Assembly: GCF_024699985.1 (NCBI RefSeq) | Contig: NZ_JAJONA010000001.1 | Location: forward strand, 3,664,501-3,728,500 | From: Phenylobacterium sp. J367 | Lineage (GTDB): Bacteria > Pseudomonadota > Alphaproteobacteria > Caulobacterales > Caulobacteraceae | Direction: 5' to 3' | DNA length: 64,000 bases | Part shown: one piece after another, positions 40,825-50,369 of the stretch | Position numbering within the stretch: position 1 is the first letter of the stretch | Layout: each line of letters starts with the position of its first letter | The notes under the pieces: model-generated | Databases searched by the model: none | Told to the model about the DNA's origin: nothing | The model's input: the letters and a program-made list of their open reading frames with translations, nothing else | Translations under genes and position numbers: made by a program

Positions 40825-42339
40825 ATGCCGAGCGAGAGATTGTCGATGCGCCGGATACGAGAGTTGTTGCGCCTGAGGTTCGAGGTCGGCCTGAGCACCC
40901 GGCTGATCGCGAGCTCGCTGGGGATCAGCAAGGGCGCGGTGAGCGACTACCTGCAGCGCGCCCAGGTGGCGGGGCTGGGCTGGCCGTTGCCCGAGGCGCT
41001 GGACGACACCGCGCTGGAGCGGCGGCTGTTTCCCGGCCAGCCGCCGAGCAAGGCGCCGCGGGCCGAGCCGGACTGGGCGGCGGTGGACCGGGAGCTGCGG
41101 CGCAAGGGCGTGACCCGCTCGCTCTTGTGGCAGGAGTACCGGGCGGAGCATCCCGACGGCTACGGCTACGCCTGGTTCTGCCAGCACTACGACGCCTGGA
41201 AGGCGCGGCAGGCGCCGACCATGCGCCAGCGGCATCGGGGCGGCGAGAAGGTCTTCGTCGACTACGCCGGCGACACCCTCGAGGTGATCGATCCCGAGAC
41301 CGGCGCGGTCCGGCCGATGAAGCTCTTCGTGGCCGCCATGGGGGCGTCGAGCTACGTCTACGCCGAGGCCCGGCCGAGCGAGGGCCTGGCGGACTGGATC
41401 GGCTGCCATGTCGGGCTCTTCGCCGCCCTCGGCGGGGTCCCGGCGACGATCGTCTGCGACAACCTCAAGGCGGGGGTGGCGCGCGGCGACCGCTACGAGC
41501 CGCAGATCAACCGGACCTACCAGGACCTGGCGCGGCACTACGGGACCGCGGTGATCCCGGCCCGGCCCTACAAGCCGCGCGACAAGGCCAAGGTCGAGCA
41601 GGCGGTGCTGCTGGCCGAGCGCTGGATCCTGGCGCGGCTGCGCAACCGGCGCGTCTTCGGGCTGGCGGAGCTCAACGCCGCCATCGCCGAGCTGACGGCG
41701 GAGCTCAACGGGCGGGTGATGCGCGCCTACGGCATGAGCCGCGCCGAGCTCTTCGCCCAGGTGGACGCCCCGGCGCTGAAGCCGCTGCCGGCGGCGCCCT
41801 ACGCCTTCGCCGAGTGGAAGGTCTGCCGGGCGGGGCTCGACTACCACGTCGAGATCGACGGCTCCTGGTACTCCGTCTCCTACCGGCTGATCCCCGAGCA
41901 GGTCGATGTGCGGATGAGCGAACGCACGGTGGAGGTCTTCCACAAGGGCCAGCGCCTCGCCAGCCACGCCCGGTCCTTAGGCCGCCGCGACCACACGACG
42001 ATCCCCGAGCACATGCCCAGCTCGCACCGCCGGCACGCCGAGTGGACGCCGGCGCGGCTGATGGCCGGCGCGCAGAAGATCGGCCCGGCGGCGGCGCTGG
42101 TCTCGGCCATCATGGCCGAGCGGCCGCATCCGGAGCAGGGCTTCCGCAGCTGCATGGGCATCCTGGCCCTGGAGAAGCGCTACGGCCGCGCCCGTCTGGA
42201 GGCGGCCTGCCAGCGCGCCGCCCAGATCAGGGCCCGCTCGATCCTGCAGACCGGCCTCGACCGCGCCTTCCTGGAGCCCGAGCCCGATGACCAGCCCCTG
42301 CGCCACGGCAACATCCGCGGCCGCAACTACTTCCACTGA
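40825..42339 (+). CDS. istA: IS21 transposase IstA
   Basis: DDE transposase of 504 residues, full length. The N-terminal helix-turn-helix is [20 protein letters not shown] near 24-43. The catalytic core shows [12 protein letters not shown] (first Asp), [14 protein letters not shown] (second Asp) and [15 protein letters not shown] (Glu). The C-terminal beta domain contains [20 protein letters not shown]. It is intact and ends 22 bases before istB, so transposition would depend on the broken partner. Confidence 0.94.
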   Translation: MPSERLSMRRIRELLRLRFEVGLSTRLIASSLGISKGAVSDYLQRAQVAGLGWPLPEALDDTALERRLFPGQPPSKAPRAEPDWAAVDRELRRKGVTRSLLWQEYRAEHPDGYGYAWFCQHYDAWKARQAPTMRQRHRGGEKVFVDYAGDTLEVIDPETGAVRPMKLFVAAMGASSYVYAEARPSEGLADWIGCHVGLFAALGGVPATIVCDNLKAGVARGDRYEPQINRTYQDLARHYGTAVIPARPYKPRDKAKVEQAVLLAERWILARLRNRRVFGLAELNAAIAELTAELNGRVMRAYGMSRAELFAQVDAPALKPLPAAPYAFAEWKVCRAGLDYHVEIDGSWYSVSYRLIPEQVDVRMSERTVEVFHKGQRLASHARSLGRRDHTTIPEHMPSSHRRHAEWTPARLMAGAQKIGPAAALVSAIMAERPHPEQGFRSCMGILALEKRYGRARLEAACQRAAQIRARSILQTGLDRAFLEPEPDDQPLRHGNIRGRNYFH

Positions 42340-42361
42340 CCCTCAAACCCAAGGAGACCCG

Positions 42362-43126
42362 ATGCTCGCCCACCCCACCTATGAGCGCCTGATCGCGCTC
42401 GGCCTGCCCGGCATGGCCAAGGCCTTCGAGGAGCAGCGCGCCGCGCCCGATCTCGCCGCGCTCAGCTTCGAGGAGCGCATCGGCATCATGGCCGACCGCG
42501 AGGCGGCCGAGCGCGACAGCAAGCGGCTGACCGCGCGGCTGAAGTTTGCCGCGCTCCGCCAGGACGCCTGCGTCGAGGACATCGACCTGCGTACGCCGCG
42601 CGGGCTGGACCGCGCGCTGCTCGCCCGCCTCGTCGCCGGCGACTGGATCGGCCGCCATCAGAACTGCCTGATCACCGGCCCCTGCGGCGTCGGCAAGAGC
42701 TGGATCGCCTGCGCGCTCGGCCACAAGGCCGCCGCGACGGCCGCTCCGTCTTCTACCAGCGCGTCCCGCGCCTCTTCGAGGCCCTGGCGCTCGCCCGCGG
42801 CGACGGCCGCCACGCCCGCCTGCTCAAGACGCTGGGGCGCGTCGACCTCCTGATCCTCGACGACTGGGGCCTCGCCGGGCTCACGCCCAACCAGCGCATC
42901 GACCTCCTGGAGATCGTCGAAGACCGGCAGGGCCGCGGCTCCACCATCGTCACCAGCCAGATCCCCGTCGACCAATGGCACGACGTCATCGGCGACCCCA
43001 CCCTGGCCGACGCCATCCTCGACCGGCTGGTCCACAACGCCCACCGCCTGACCCTCGCCGGCGACAGCCTGCGCAGGCTCTCCGGCCACCGCGAGCTTGA
43101 CGCTCAGGCCAACCCCTTGATGGGGT
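42362..43126 (+). pseudogene. istB: IS21 helper ATPase IstB, frameshifted
   Basis: AAA+ ATPase (DnaC-like) that assists IstA. It starts [20 protein letters not shown]; Walker [10 protein letters not shown] follows, then the frame is lost near 42730, where one base is missing after GHKA. The other frame continues [39 protein letters not shown] (Walker B), [20 protein letters not shown] and [14 protein letters not shown]. The 3' end runs into IS110 sequence near 43127, so the terminal codons are uncertain. Confidence 0.88.
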
Positions 43127-43199
43127 GGATGGCCCCCTCAGACCGACGCCGAAGCGTCATGGTGGTCGTCATCTTGCCATTGCGCGGAGGAGACCATCC

Positions 43200-44216
43200 A
43201 TGGGTGAGATTACCACAGTGGCCGTCGACTTGGCCAAGCGCGTGTTCCAGGTTCACGGCGTCGACGCGGCCGGCAACGTGGTGCTGCGGCGCCAGCTCCG
43301 TCGGTCAGAGGTGTTGCCCTTCTTCGAGAAGCTGAGCCCGGTCATCGTGGGCATGGAGACGTGCTCCGGCGCTCACTATTGGGGCCGGCTTCTCGCAGGC
43401 ATGGGCCACGAGGTTCGGCTTGTGCCGCCGATCTACGTGAAGCCTTTCGTCCAGCGCCAGAAGAACGATGCGGCGGACGCTGCGGCGATCTACGAAGCGA
43501 TCAGCCGGCCGTCGATGCGGTTCGTGCCGGTGAAGACGACCGACCAGCAGGCTGCCCAGGCGGCGCTCCGCACCCGGGAACTCTTGGTCCGACAGCGCAC
43601 CATGGCGGTCAACGCCTTGCGTGGGCACTTGGCGGAGTTCGGCATCACGGCCGGCGTCGGGCTGCACAACCTGCCGACGCTGCTGGAGCGATTAGACGCG
43701 ACGACGGAGGCCCCGGACTACGCACGGGAGAGCCTGCAACTGCTGATCGACCAGATCGAGGACTGCAGCGACCGCATCGGCAAGCTCGACGTCGTGATCG
43801 CGCGCCGCTGCCGCGCCGATCCAGACGCCCGACGCCTGATGACAATCCCGGGCATAGGACCGCTCACCGCGAGCGCTCTCCTGGCGACCGTGCCGGATCC
43901 GGCCCGCTTCAAATGTGGCCGACACTTCGCAGCCTGGCTGGGGCTCGTACCCCGACAGCACTCCACAGGCGGCCAGGCGCGGCTGGGCCGGATCAGCAAG
44001 ATGGGCGACAGGACCCTGAGACGACTGCTGGTCTCGGGCGCCGTGGCGGTGCTGTTGGCCGCGCGCCGGCGACCCGGCTTTAGCGACAGCTGGCTTGGCC
44101 GCCTGCTCGCGCGGAAGCCGCTGTTGCTGGCAGCCGTAGCGCTCGCGAACAAGCATGCGCGGATCGTCTGGGCATTGCTGGCGAAGGGCGGCGTCTATCG
44201 CGAAGCGGCGGCTTAG
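43200..44216 (+). CDS. IS110-family transposase
   Basis: DEDD/Ser recombinase-type transposase of 338 residues, intact. The N-terminal RuvC-like domain starts [20 protein letters not shown] (first Asp at 10), then [16 protein letters not shown] and the [15 protein letters not shown] motif. The C-terminal domain has [18 protein letters not shown] and [18 protein letters not shown] with the conserved Ser. ATG 43200 is chosen over one at 43125 because the family begins at MGEITT. It sits between istB and the right end of IS21. Confidence 0.94.
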   Translation: MGEITTVAVDLAKRVFQVHGVDAAGNVVLRRQLRRSEVLPFFEKLSPVIVGMETCSGAHYWGRLLAGMGHEVRLVPPIYVKPFVQRQKNDAADAAAIYEAISRPSMRFVPVKTTDQQAAQAALRTRELLVRQRTMAVNALRGHLAEFGITAGVGLHNLPTLLERLDATTEAPDYARESLQLLIDQIEDCSDRIGKLDVVIARRCRADPDARRLMTIPGIGPLTASALLATVPDPARFKCGRHFAAWLGLVPRQHSTGGQARLGRISKMGDRTLRRLLVSGAVAVLLAARRRPGFSDSWLGRLLARKPLLLAAVALANKHARIVWALLAKGGVYREAAA

Positions 44217-44648
44217 GAGCTTGCCCGCTGCATCTCGCGGCGGGCGGTGTGTGCGTCGGCGACGACGGAGGTGATGGCGACGGGTCGACACCTGGGCTCG
44301 GGCAAACCATGCGAGTCGTAGCGCCTCGAGCGCGTACCCTTGATCGGGACCCGAGCCCCGCGCACTCCATCAGGGCCAGCAGCCGAAGATGACTGCACCG
44401 ACAGGCCGGACACATGACCGCGCGCCGAGCCACCGCCACTCACCTTCGTTGATGTGTCTGATCGCTCCGGTGGAGGCCGGCAGCGAGGGGAGCCGGCTGG
44501 CTTCGAGCCGTCAAGGACAAGCCGGCTTCGCCGGGCGCGCGTCCCGCGCGCTCCTTGACCGCTCTTCACCAGCCGTCTGTGGGGCTGCCATGCCCTCCAG
44601 GGAAGGGTAGCCCTCGCTGGCGCGAGGGCTCTTGCGCGGAAATCGGTT
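44217..44648 (+). ncRNA. Candidate IS110/IS1111 bridge RNA region
   Basis: A gene-free stretch of 432 bases follows the transposase inside the element, containing potential hairpins (for example GAGGGC and GCCCTC-type arms around 44590-44632). IS110-family elements use a structured bridge RNA encoded in a non-coding end, and in the IS1111 group this lies downstream of the transposase. Assignment rests on position and length; no fold was computed. Confidence 0.3.
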
Positions 44649-44696
44649 GCCGGGGTGGGGCCATCCACACATGCCGGGGTGGGGCCATCCACACAT
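44649..44696. repeat. Two tandem 24-bp direct repeats
   Basis: Two identical adjacent units, each starting GCCGGGGTGGGGCC and ending ATCCACACAT. They lie at the IS110/IS21 boundary and contain the inverted copy of the GGATGGCCCC motif found before the transposase. A duplicated element end or target is the likely origin. Confidence 0.7.
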
Positions 44697-44802
44697 GACT
44701 CCATGCCCACGTCGGCCGACCGAGCCGCCCACGATCACGTGGAACAGGCGCCCACCATCGCGTGGAATCCGTGCCCACGATCACTGGAATGCGCAATCGG
44801 GT

Positions 44803-46108
44803 GAGGCCTTCCCAGTGGTTCAGGACGTAGCGGATCGCCTTGGCCAGGTCGCCCTTCTGGCTGATCAGCTCGAGGCGGGCGCTCAGCCACGGCTTCAGAT
44901 CGGCCAGCAGCGGCGCGCTCTTTGCCTGACGCACGGCCCGCCGGTCGTCCGCCGATCGGCCGCGGATCTCGTCCTCGACGGCGTAGAGCTGTTGGATGCG
45001 GGCGATCGCCTCGGCGGAGATGGGCGTCTTCGCCGGGTTCTTCTCGTCCAGCAGCTTGTGGAAGTAGCGGCGCGTATGGGTCCAGCAGAAGGCGAGCTCG
45101 ACAGCGCCGCCCTTGGCCAAGGCCTTGTAGGCGCCATAGCCGTCGGTCTGCAGCACGCCGCGGTAGCCGGCCAGATGCTGCGCCGGCGACGAGGTCGCTC
45201 GATCCCCCGCATAGACGAAGGCCACGCCCGGCGGCGCGGGGCCGCCCCAGGCTCGGTCGTCACGCGCCTAAGCCCATAGCTGTCCGAGCTTGGTTCGGCC
45301 GCGCCCGGGGTCCAGCACCGGCGCCCGGGTCTCGTCGGCGAAGAGCTTTCCCGAGGCCTTTAGCTTCTCGAGCAGCCGGGCGTGCAGCGGCTTCAGCAGC
45401 TCCGCCGCGGTCCCGGTCCAGTGCGTCAGGGTCGAGCGGTCGAGCACGACGCCGCGGCGAGCGTACATCTGCGCCTGACGATACAGCGGCGTGTGGTCCG
45501 CGTACTTGGCGACCACGACGTGGGCGACGGTGGCCTCTGTCGGCAGGCCGCCCTCGATCAGGCGCGTCGGCGCCGGGGCCTGCACCACCACTTCCTCGCA
45601 GGCGCGGCAGCCGTACTTGGGCCGGCGGATCACCAGCGCCCGGAAGGTCGCCGGGATGACGTCCAGCCGCTCGGCGACGTCTTCGCCGATCCGGTGCAGG
45701 GCGCCCGCGCAGCAGGGGCAGGTCTTGTCGTCGATGTCGATCACGCGTTCGACGCGCTGCAGATGGGCCGGCAGGGATCCGCGGTTGGCCCGCCGCTTCG
45801 CCGCCGTGGCGGCCTCTCGGCCGGCGTCGACAGGCGCAGCTCAGCGCTGGCCAGCTCCTGCTCGAGATCCTCCAGCGCCAGCGCGAGCTGATCGGGCTCC
45901 AGCTTCTCCGAGCGGCGCCAAAGGTAGTTCGCTGGAGATCGCGGATGATCCGCGTCAGCCGCGCGATCTCCTCGTGGTCCGCGGCCCGGGCGTCCTCGTG
46001 AGCGGCGATCTTCCGATCGCGCTCATCGAGCTCTGCGGCATGGCGCGCGCGCTCGGCCTGGAGCAGTTCCCAGAGCGTCCCGGCGTCGATGTCACGCGGC
46101 AGTTCCAC
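44803..46108 (-). pseudogene. tnpC: IS66 transposase TnpC, N-terminal and central part, multiply frameshifted
   Basis: Starts MELPRDIDAGTLWELLQAER with the coiled-coil leader HEDARAADHEEIARLTRIIR. The zinc-finger region CPCCAGALHRIGEDVAERLD and CRACEEVVVQAPAPTRLIEG and the catalytic domain (ADETRAPVLDPGRGRTKLGQ, LQTDGYGAYKAL, CWTHTRRYFHKLL) are present, but in three different frames with breaks near 45925, 45800 and 45268. It ends at ...ALNHWEGLTR-type sequence, where IS21 is inserted. It could not produce a transposase. Confidence 0.85.
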
Positions 46109-46180
46109 GAGCGAAGTAGATCACGGCGCGGCCGCTTTGAGGCGCCCTCGCGCGCCTCCTGAGTCAACTCGCCGCAGGGT

Positions 46181-46536
46181 TCAGGACACCTCCTGCGGGG
46201 CCCGCGTCCGCCGCGGGGTCATCACCCGCGTCCACTCCAATCCGGCGACCAGGTGCACCGCGCTCAGCCGCATGACGCCGTCGGTGATCTGCGGCCAACG
46301 GAAGCCGCCTTGTTCCAGGCGCTTGGCGTAGAGCACCAGGCCGGATCCGTCCCAGTACAGCAGCTTTATCCGGTCGGCCCGCTTCGCTCGGAAGACGTAG
46401 ATCACGCCCGAGTATGGATCGGCTTTCAGATCCTCCTTCACCGCCCGGGCCAGGCCATCATGCCCCGGCGGAAGTCCACCGGCCTGGTCGCCACCAGCAC
46501 CCTCACGCCCGCCGGCGGCCCCGATCCTGGGATCAC
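46181..46536 (-). pseudogene. tnpB: IS66 accessory protein TnpB, frameshifted
   Basis: IS66 Orf2 family, about 118 residues. GTG start overlapping the tnpA stop gives VIPGSGPPAGVRVLVATRPV and DFRRGM. One G is missing near 46465 so the frame jumps; the remainder reads KEDLKADPYSGVIYVFRAKR, ADRIKLLYWDGSGLVLYAKR and LEQGGFRWP. This is the typical TnpB sequence needed for IS66 mobility; its exact biochemical role is unknown. Confidence 0.88.
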
Positions 46537-46964
46537 TGGCCAGCCTTCAGCGCCTGGATCACCGTCGCCACCGTCTTGGCCTCAGCGCCGCGGCCGATCC
46601 GCACCAACACGCCGTCGATCTCGATTTCGATGTCGCCGCCGACCCGCGGCTTGCGCCGTCTCTTCGCCGCCACGGTCCTCGGCGGTTCGGCCGGCTCGAC
46701 CACCACGGGCACGAACGCCGGCGCCGGCTCTGCCGCCTTGCGCGCCTCGCGCAGCCAGCCGAACACCTGCTGCGGCCGCAGGTCGTGGCGACGCGCCACC
46801 TCCGACACCGTCGCGCCAGGCGCCAGCGCCTCCAGCATGATCTCGGCTTTGGCGTCCGCCGACCACGTCCGCCGCCCGCCGACACCGGTGATCACCTCCA
46901 GCCGACGCACCACAATCGGCTTCGGCTCGCACGTAAGGTCGTGCGTAGGGTCAAAACCAGACAT
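46533..46964 (-). CDS. tnpA: IS66 accessory protein TnpA
   Basis: A 143-residue DNA-binding protein of the IS66 TnpA/transposase-8 family. VGGRRTWSADAKAEIMLEAL and APGATVSEVARRHDLRPQQV form the helix-turn-helix, followed by FGWLREARKAAE and a basic linker. The C-terminus ends VATVIQALKAGQ. It is the first gene of the minus-strand tnpABC set and is intact. Confidence 0.88.
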   Translation of the reverse strand: MSGFDPTHDLTCEPKPIVVRRLEVITGVGGRRTWSADAKAEIMLEALAPGATVSEVARRHDLRPQQVFGWLREARKAAEPAPAFVPVVVEPAEPPRTVAAKRRRKPRVGGDIEIEIDGVLVRIGRGAEAKTVATVIQALKAGQ

Positions 46965-47240
46965 CTGCGGATCTCGTCTCCGATCGAGATCGCTATTGTC
47001 ATCGCTTCAATTCAGACCTGGAAGGTGCCCTCGGAGCGCCGCTTACGGATCATCGGCGTGCTGCGGGAGCAGGAGGCCGGGAGCCCGACGGCGGAGGTTC
47101 GCCGTCGGCACGGGATCAGCGAGCAGACCTTCTACCGCTGGAAGGCCAAGTACAGCGGCATGAGCGTTTCGGACGCCACGAATCTGAAGACCCTGGAGGA
47201 CGAGAACCGGCGGCTGAAGAAGCTGCTGGCGGAGTCCATG

Positions 47241-48672
47241 GATCGTGTCCCAAGCCGTGGTGTAGCTTCGGCGGTGTGATCACCGCGCTCTCCAGCTGGG
47301 CCGGACTTGTCAGGCGGCCACGGCGGGCAGGCTGACGAGGGCATCATCGCTGAGCAGTGCGAAGCTTTCCAGCGGCATGTAGCGGGAGCGCTGGACGGCC
47401 CATTCGTCGGACTGCTCGAGCAGGATGGCGCCGACCAGGCGGGCGAGCGCGGCCTCGTTCGGAAAGATGCCGACCACCTCGGTGCGGCGCTTGATCTCCC
47501 GGTTCACCCGCTCGATGGGATTGACCGAGTGGATCTTCACCCGGTGGGCGGCGGGGAAGCTCATGTAGGCCAGCACGTCGTCCTCGGCCCGCTCCATCAG
47601 CTCGGCGAGCTTCGGCAGCTTGAGGCGCAATTGGTCGGGGACCCTGCGCCACTGGGCCTTTGCGGCCTCGGCGTCGTCCTGCGCGAAGGCGGTGGCCATC
47701 AGCGCCGAGACCACCCGCCGGCCGTTCTTGCCGGCGTGGGCCAGCGCATTCCGGGCGAAGTGCACGCGGCAGCGCTGATGAGTGGCGCTCAGCACCCGCG
47801 CGGCGGCCGCCTTCAGGCCCTCGTGCGCGTCGGAGATCACCAGCTTGACGCCGCGCAGGCCGCGGCGGGCCAGCTTGCGCAGGAACTCCGTCCAGAAGGT
47901 CTCCGCCTCGGACGGGCCGATGCCCATGCCGAGCACCTCTCTCCGGCCGTCGGTGTTGACGCCGACGGCGACGGTGACCGCCATCGAGACGACACGGCCG
48001 GCTTGGCGCACCTTCACGTAGGTGGCGTCGATCCACAGGTAGGGCCACTCGCCTTCGATCGGCCGCTCCAGGAAGGCCTGCACCCGCTCGTCGATCTCCT
48101 CGCACAGCCGGCTGACCTGGCTCTTGGAGATGCCGCTCATGTCCAAGGCCCGGACCAGGTCGTCCACCGAGCGGGTGGAGACGCCCTGGATGTAGGCCTC
48201 CTGGATCACTGCGGTCAGCGCCTTCTCGGCCAGCCGCCGCGGCTCGAGAAAGAACGGGAAGTAGCTGCCCTTCCGAAGTTTCGGGATCCGCAGCTCCACC
48301 GTGCCCGCCCGGGTCTCCCAATCCCGATCGCGATAGCCGTTGCGCTGGACCAGCCGCTCAGCGCTCTTCTCACCATGGCCCGCGCCGGTGAGCTGGCCCA
48401 CCTCCAGCTCCATCAGCCGCTGGGCGGTGAAGCCGATCATCTCGCGCAGCAAATCGGCGTCGGCGCTCTTCTCCATCAGCCCGCGAAAGGCGATCATGTC
48501 GTCGGTCATCTTCGGTCTCCTGGTTTGGGGTTTGTGTCTGCAAACCCGACCCTAACCGAAGATCGCGGATGACCACCCCGCTACGCCGCTCGCTCCCTAC
48601 GGCGCCTTGTAGGGGCGCGCTCCGCGAGCGGCTTCGCTACCGCCCAGCTACACCACGTCCGGGGACACCACC
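47241..48672 (-). mobile_element. IS256-family element
   Basis: A 1432-bp element flanked by an 8-bp duplication AGTCCATG (47233-47240 and 48673-48680). Its inverted ends share GTGTCCC....CGTGGTGTAGCT..GGCGGT. It is inserted in IS3 orfA and contains one intact transposase on the minus strand. Confidence 0.9.
47310..48509 (-). CDS. IS256-family (Mutator-like) transposase
   Basis: Intact DDE transposase of 399 residues. Segments in order: [40 protein letters not shown], the first Asp in [40 protein letters not shown] (second Asp), [11 protein letters not shown] and [20 protein letters not shown] (catalytic Glu). The complete gene within clean ends and target duplications suggests a recent insertion. 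A C-terminal fragment of a relative lies at 55591-55850. Confidence 0.94.
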   Translation of the reverse strand: MTDDMIAFRGLMEKSADADLLREMIGFTAQRLMELEVGQLTGAGHGEKSAERLVQRNGYRDRDWETRAGTVELRIPKLRKGSYFPFFLEPRRLAEKALTAVIQEAYIQGVSTRSVDDLVRALDMSGISKSQVSRLCEEIDERVQAFLERPIEGEWPYLWIDATYVKVRQAGRVVSMAVTVAVGVNTDGRREVLGMGIGPSEAETFWTEFLRKLARRGLRGVKLVISDAHEGLKAAAARVLSATHQRCRVHFARNALAHAGKNGRRVVSALMATAFAQDDAEAAKAQWRRVPDQLRLKLPKLAELMERAEDDVLAYMSFPAAHRVKIHSVNPIERVNREIKRRTEVVGIFPNEAALARLVGAILLEQSDEWAVQRSRYMPLESFALLSDDALVSLPAVAA

Positions 48673-48712
48673 AGTCCATGTTGGACGTCTCGGCCCTGAA
48701 GGACCTTCTAGG

Positions 48713-48719
48713 AAAAAAC
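48713..48719 (+). promoter_or_regulatory. IS3 programmed -1 frameshift site
   Basis: The heptamer A AAA AAC lies in the orfA frame (GGA AAA AAC TGA), directly before the orfA stop. A -1 slip gives AAA AAA then CTG ATC GGG, the start of OrfB. This matches the known OrfAB strategy of IS3 elements. Confidence 0.75.
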
Positions 48720-49620
48720 TGATCGGGCCTGCAGCGCGCAGGGCGGCCGTGCATCGTCTGGTGACGGAGCGCGGCCTCTCCCAGAGGCGCGCCTTCGGGC
48801 TGGTCCAGATCGATCCCAAGACGGTGCGTCGCGTGGCTCAGGCGGGCGATGCGGACGTGCGTGAGCGGCTGCGGAGCCTGGCGGCGGAGCGTCGCCGCTT
48901 CGGCTACCGGCGGCTGGGCATCTTGCTCGAGCGTGAAGGCGTCAGCATGAACAAGAAGAAGCTCTTCCGGCTCTACCGCGAGGAGGGCCTGGCGGTGCGC
49001 AGGCGCCGTGGCCGCAAGCGCGCGACCGGCACGCGCGCGCCCATGGCGCTGCCGGATGGTCCCAACCAGCGCTGGAGCCTGGACTTCGTGGCCGATGCGC
49101 TGAGCTGGGGCCGGCGGTTCCGGATCCTGTGCATCGTCGACGACTTCACCCGCGAAGCCCTGGCGCTGGTCGTGGACACCTCGATCGGCGGCCGTCGCAT
49201 GGCCCGCGAGCTGGACGGTCTGATCGCCCGGCGGGGCAAGCCAGCCACCATCGTCAGCGACAACGGGACCGAGATGACCAGCCGGGCCATGCTGGAATGG
49301 ACCAACCGCACCGGCGTTGACTGGCATTACATCGCACCGGGCGAGCCGCAGCAGAACGGCTCTCGTCGAGAGCTTCAACGGCAAGCTGCGCGACGAGTGT
49401 CTGAACGAGGAGGTCTTCGCCAACCTGGCTGAGGCCCGCGCCGTGATCGAGCGCTGGCGGCTCGACTACAACCACGTGCGCCCGCACTCGGCGCATGGCG
49501 GGCTTACCCCCGAAGCCGTGCGGCTGAACCCCGCGGCCGGCCGGCTGCGCAACTTGATCAGCTCCACCGGCCGGCCGCTACCGCCGACGCTGGAGATCAG
49601 CTACCAACCCCCCAGGACTC
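48713..49620 (+). pseudogene. IS3 transposase OrfB, frameshifted
   Basis: DDE integrase-type transposase. After the slippery site it reads [40 protein letters not shown] (HTH_21), [16 protein letters not shown] (first Asp), [19 protein letters not shown] (second Asp), then breaks near 49363 after APGEPQQNG. The next frame continues [20 protein letters not shown] (Glu) and PHSAHGGLTPEAVRLNPAAG. In that frame there is no stop within the element, and reading runs past the inverted repeat to 49781. End coordinate approximate. Confidence 0.85.
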
Positions 49621-49675
49621 TCATAATGATCGAGGGACCGGCGGGGGGGCAGGTCACGAGATTAGGAGTGTCGCC

Positions 49676-50369
49676 TGGTCTTCTCACGATGTGGGACTCT
49701 CCATTACGCACCCATTGCTGGTCGACACGTCGGAGCTCTACGCTTACGCCAACAACAACACAAAATCGGGAGTCGCCCTAAGTGGCGTCTGAGAAACTTG
49801 ATAACTTGGCCGCGCATCTGCGGCAGGCCCACGATCGGGGGCCTCTTACGCCCCTGCGAGACGGCCTTGATCTGTCGGGCATGGAGGGCGCTTGTGCCGT
49901 CCTGAGCATCAATACCCGCTACTGGGTAGAGGGCGGCCGAAGGATCATCGGCAAGAAGATAGGCCTGATGTCCGAAGCCGTACAAAAGCAACTCGGGTTC
50001 AATCAACCTGACTTCGGCGCGTTATTTTCTGACATGGAGATCGCCGACGGGTGCGGAATGATCCTCGAGGTCAATGGCGCGCTGCCTCGATGGGGGTTGG
50101 CGCCGCTCGCCTTGGCAGTCCGCTCACCGCCGCCGCATGGCTGGCGCGCACGCTCGCGGCGAGGGGCGAGCCGTTGTGGGCGGGCGATCTGATTTTGACG
50201 GGCGCGCTTGGGCCGGCGGTGTCGGTCGCACCGGGGGCTTCAGTCACGGTTTCCATCGGCCGGCTCGGCGATCGCGGGTTCAAGTACGGAGTAGCAGCGT
50301 GAGCTTACAGACGAAGGTCGCGATCATCGGGTCCGGCAACATTGGTACGGATCTGATGTTTAAGATCCT
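49676..50369 (+). repeat. Direct repeat copy 2 (partly deleted hydratase and dehydrogenase start)
   Basis: Counterpart of 30201-31168. It begins just inside the IS3 right end with CTTCTCACGATGTGGGACTC, the truncated 5' part of an iclR copy, and ends where the copies diverge inside the acetaldehyde dehydrogenase gene. About 270 bases matching 30569-30838 are absent. Confidence 0.85.
49782..50302 (+). pseudogene. 2-keto-4-pentenoate hydratase, internally deleted copy
   Basis: Paralogue of the gene at 30303. The start is GTG 49782 (MASEKLDNLAAHLRQAHDRG), and RRIIGKKIGLMSEAVQKQLG and QPDFGALFSDMEI follow. The sequence then jumps directly to [10 protein letters not shown], losing about 90 central residues including the metal-binding Glu pair. 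Just downstream one base is missing relative to copy 1, so the C-terminal part [20 protein letters not shown] lies in another frame. This is true decay, not homopolymer error. The stop overlaps the dehydrogenase GTG. Confidence 0.88.

Larger units (their letters stand above)
43127..44690 (+). mobile_element. IS110-family (probably IS1111-group) element
   Basis: Contains one intact transposase gene and a non-coding 3' region of over 400 bases. GGATGGCCCC occurs at 43127-43136 and inverted (GGGGCCATCC) at 44657-44666 and 44681-44690, consistent with short subterminal inverted repeats of the IS1111 group. No target duplication is expected. The exact ends are uncertain. Confidence 0.6.
40649..44794 (+). 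mobile_element. IS21-family element carrying an IS110 insertion
   Basis: Inserted in IS66 tnpC and flanked by AATCGGGT (40641-40648 and 44795-44802). The inverted ends share TGCG..TTCCA..GATCGTGGGCACGG. Each end carries several tandem, roughly 23-bp units starting GTGGGC and containing a TTCCACG-type core, the multiple transposase-binding sites known for IS21. It encodes istA, istB and, before the right end, an intact IS110 transposase. Confidence 0.88.
40300..47046 (-). mobile_element. IS66-family element interrupted by IS21
   Basis: Perfect terminal inverted repeats GTAAGCGGCGCT start at 40300 and end at 47046. They are flanked by an identical 8-bp target duplication GGATCATC (40292-40299 and 47047-47054), the size expected for IS66. 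Net of the IS21 insertion the element is about 2.59 kb and encodes tnpA, tnpB and tnpC on the minus strand. It sits in orfA of the IS3 element. Confidence 0.9.
40264..48722 (+). pseudogene. IS3 transposase OrfA, split by two insertions
   Basis: The helix-turn-helix protein of the IS3 transposase exists in three pieces: 40264-40299 (VKKSRFNEVRII), 47055-47240 (GVLREQEAGSPTAEVRRRHG, ISEQTFYRWKAKYSG, LKTLEDENRRLKKLLAESM) and 48681-48722 ([13 protein letters not shown], stop). The pieces join in frame when each insertion and one target duplication copy are removed. The last piece carries the slippery heptamer for OrfAB production. Confidence 0.85.
40202..49656 (+). mobile_element. IS3-family element carrying nested IS66 and IS256
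   Basis: Terminal inverted repeats TGACCTGCC[G/C]CC with a shared inner TCCCTCG and TGAGAGTCC lie at 40202 and, inverted, at 49656. Removing IS66 (40300-47046) and IS256 (47241-48672) plus one target duplication each leaves 1260 bp, a normal IS3 length. The restored orfA reads VKKSRFNEVRII-GVLREQEAG and then continues across both junctions without a frame change. No 3-bp target duplication is visible at the outer ends, so the flanks were probably rearranged after insertion. Confidence 0.85.
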
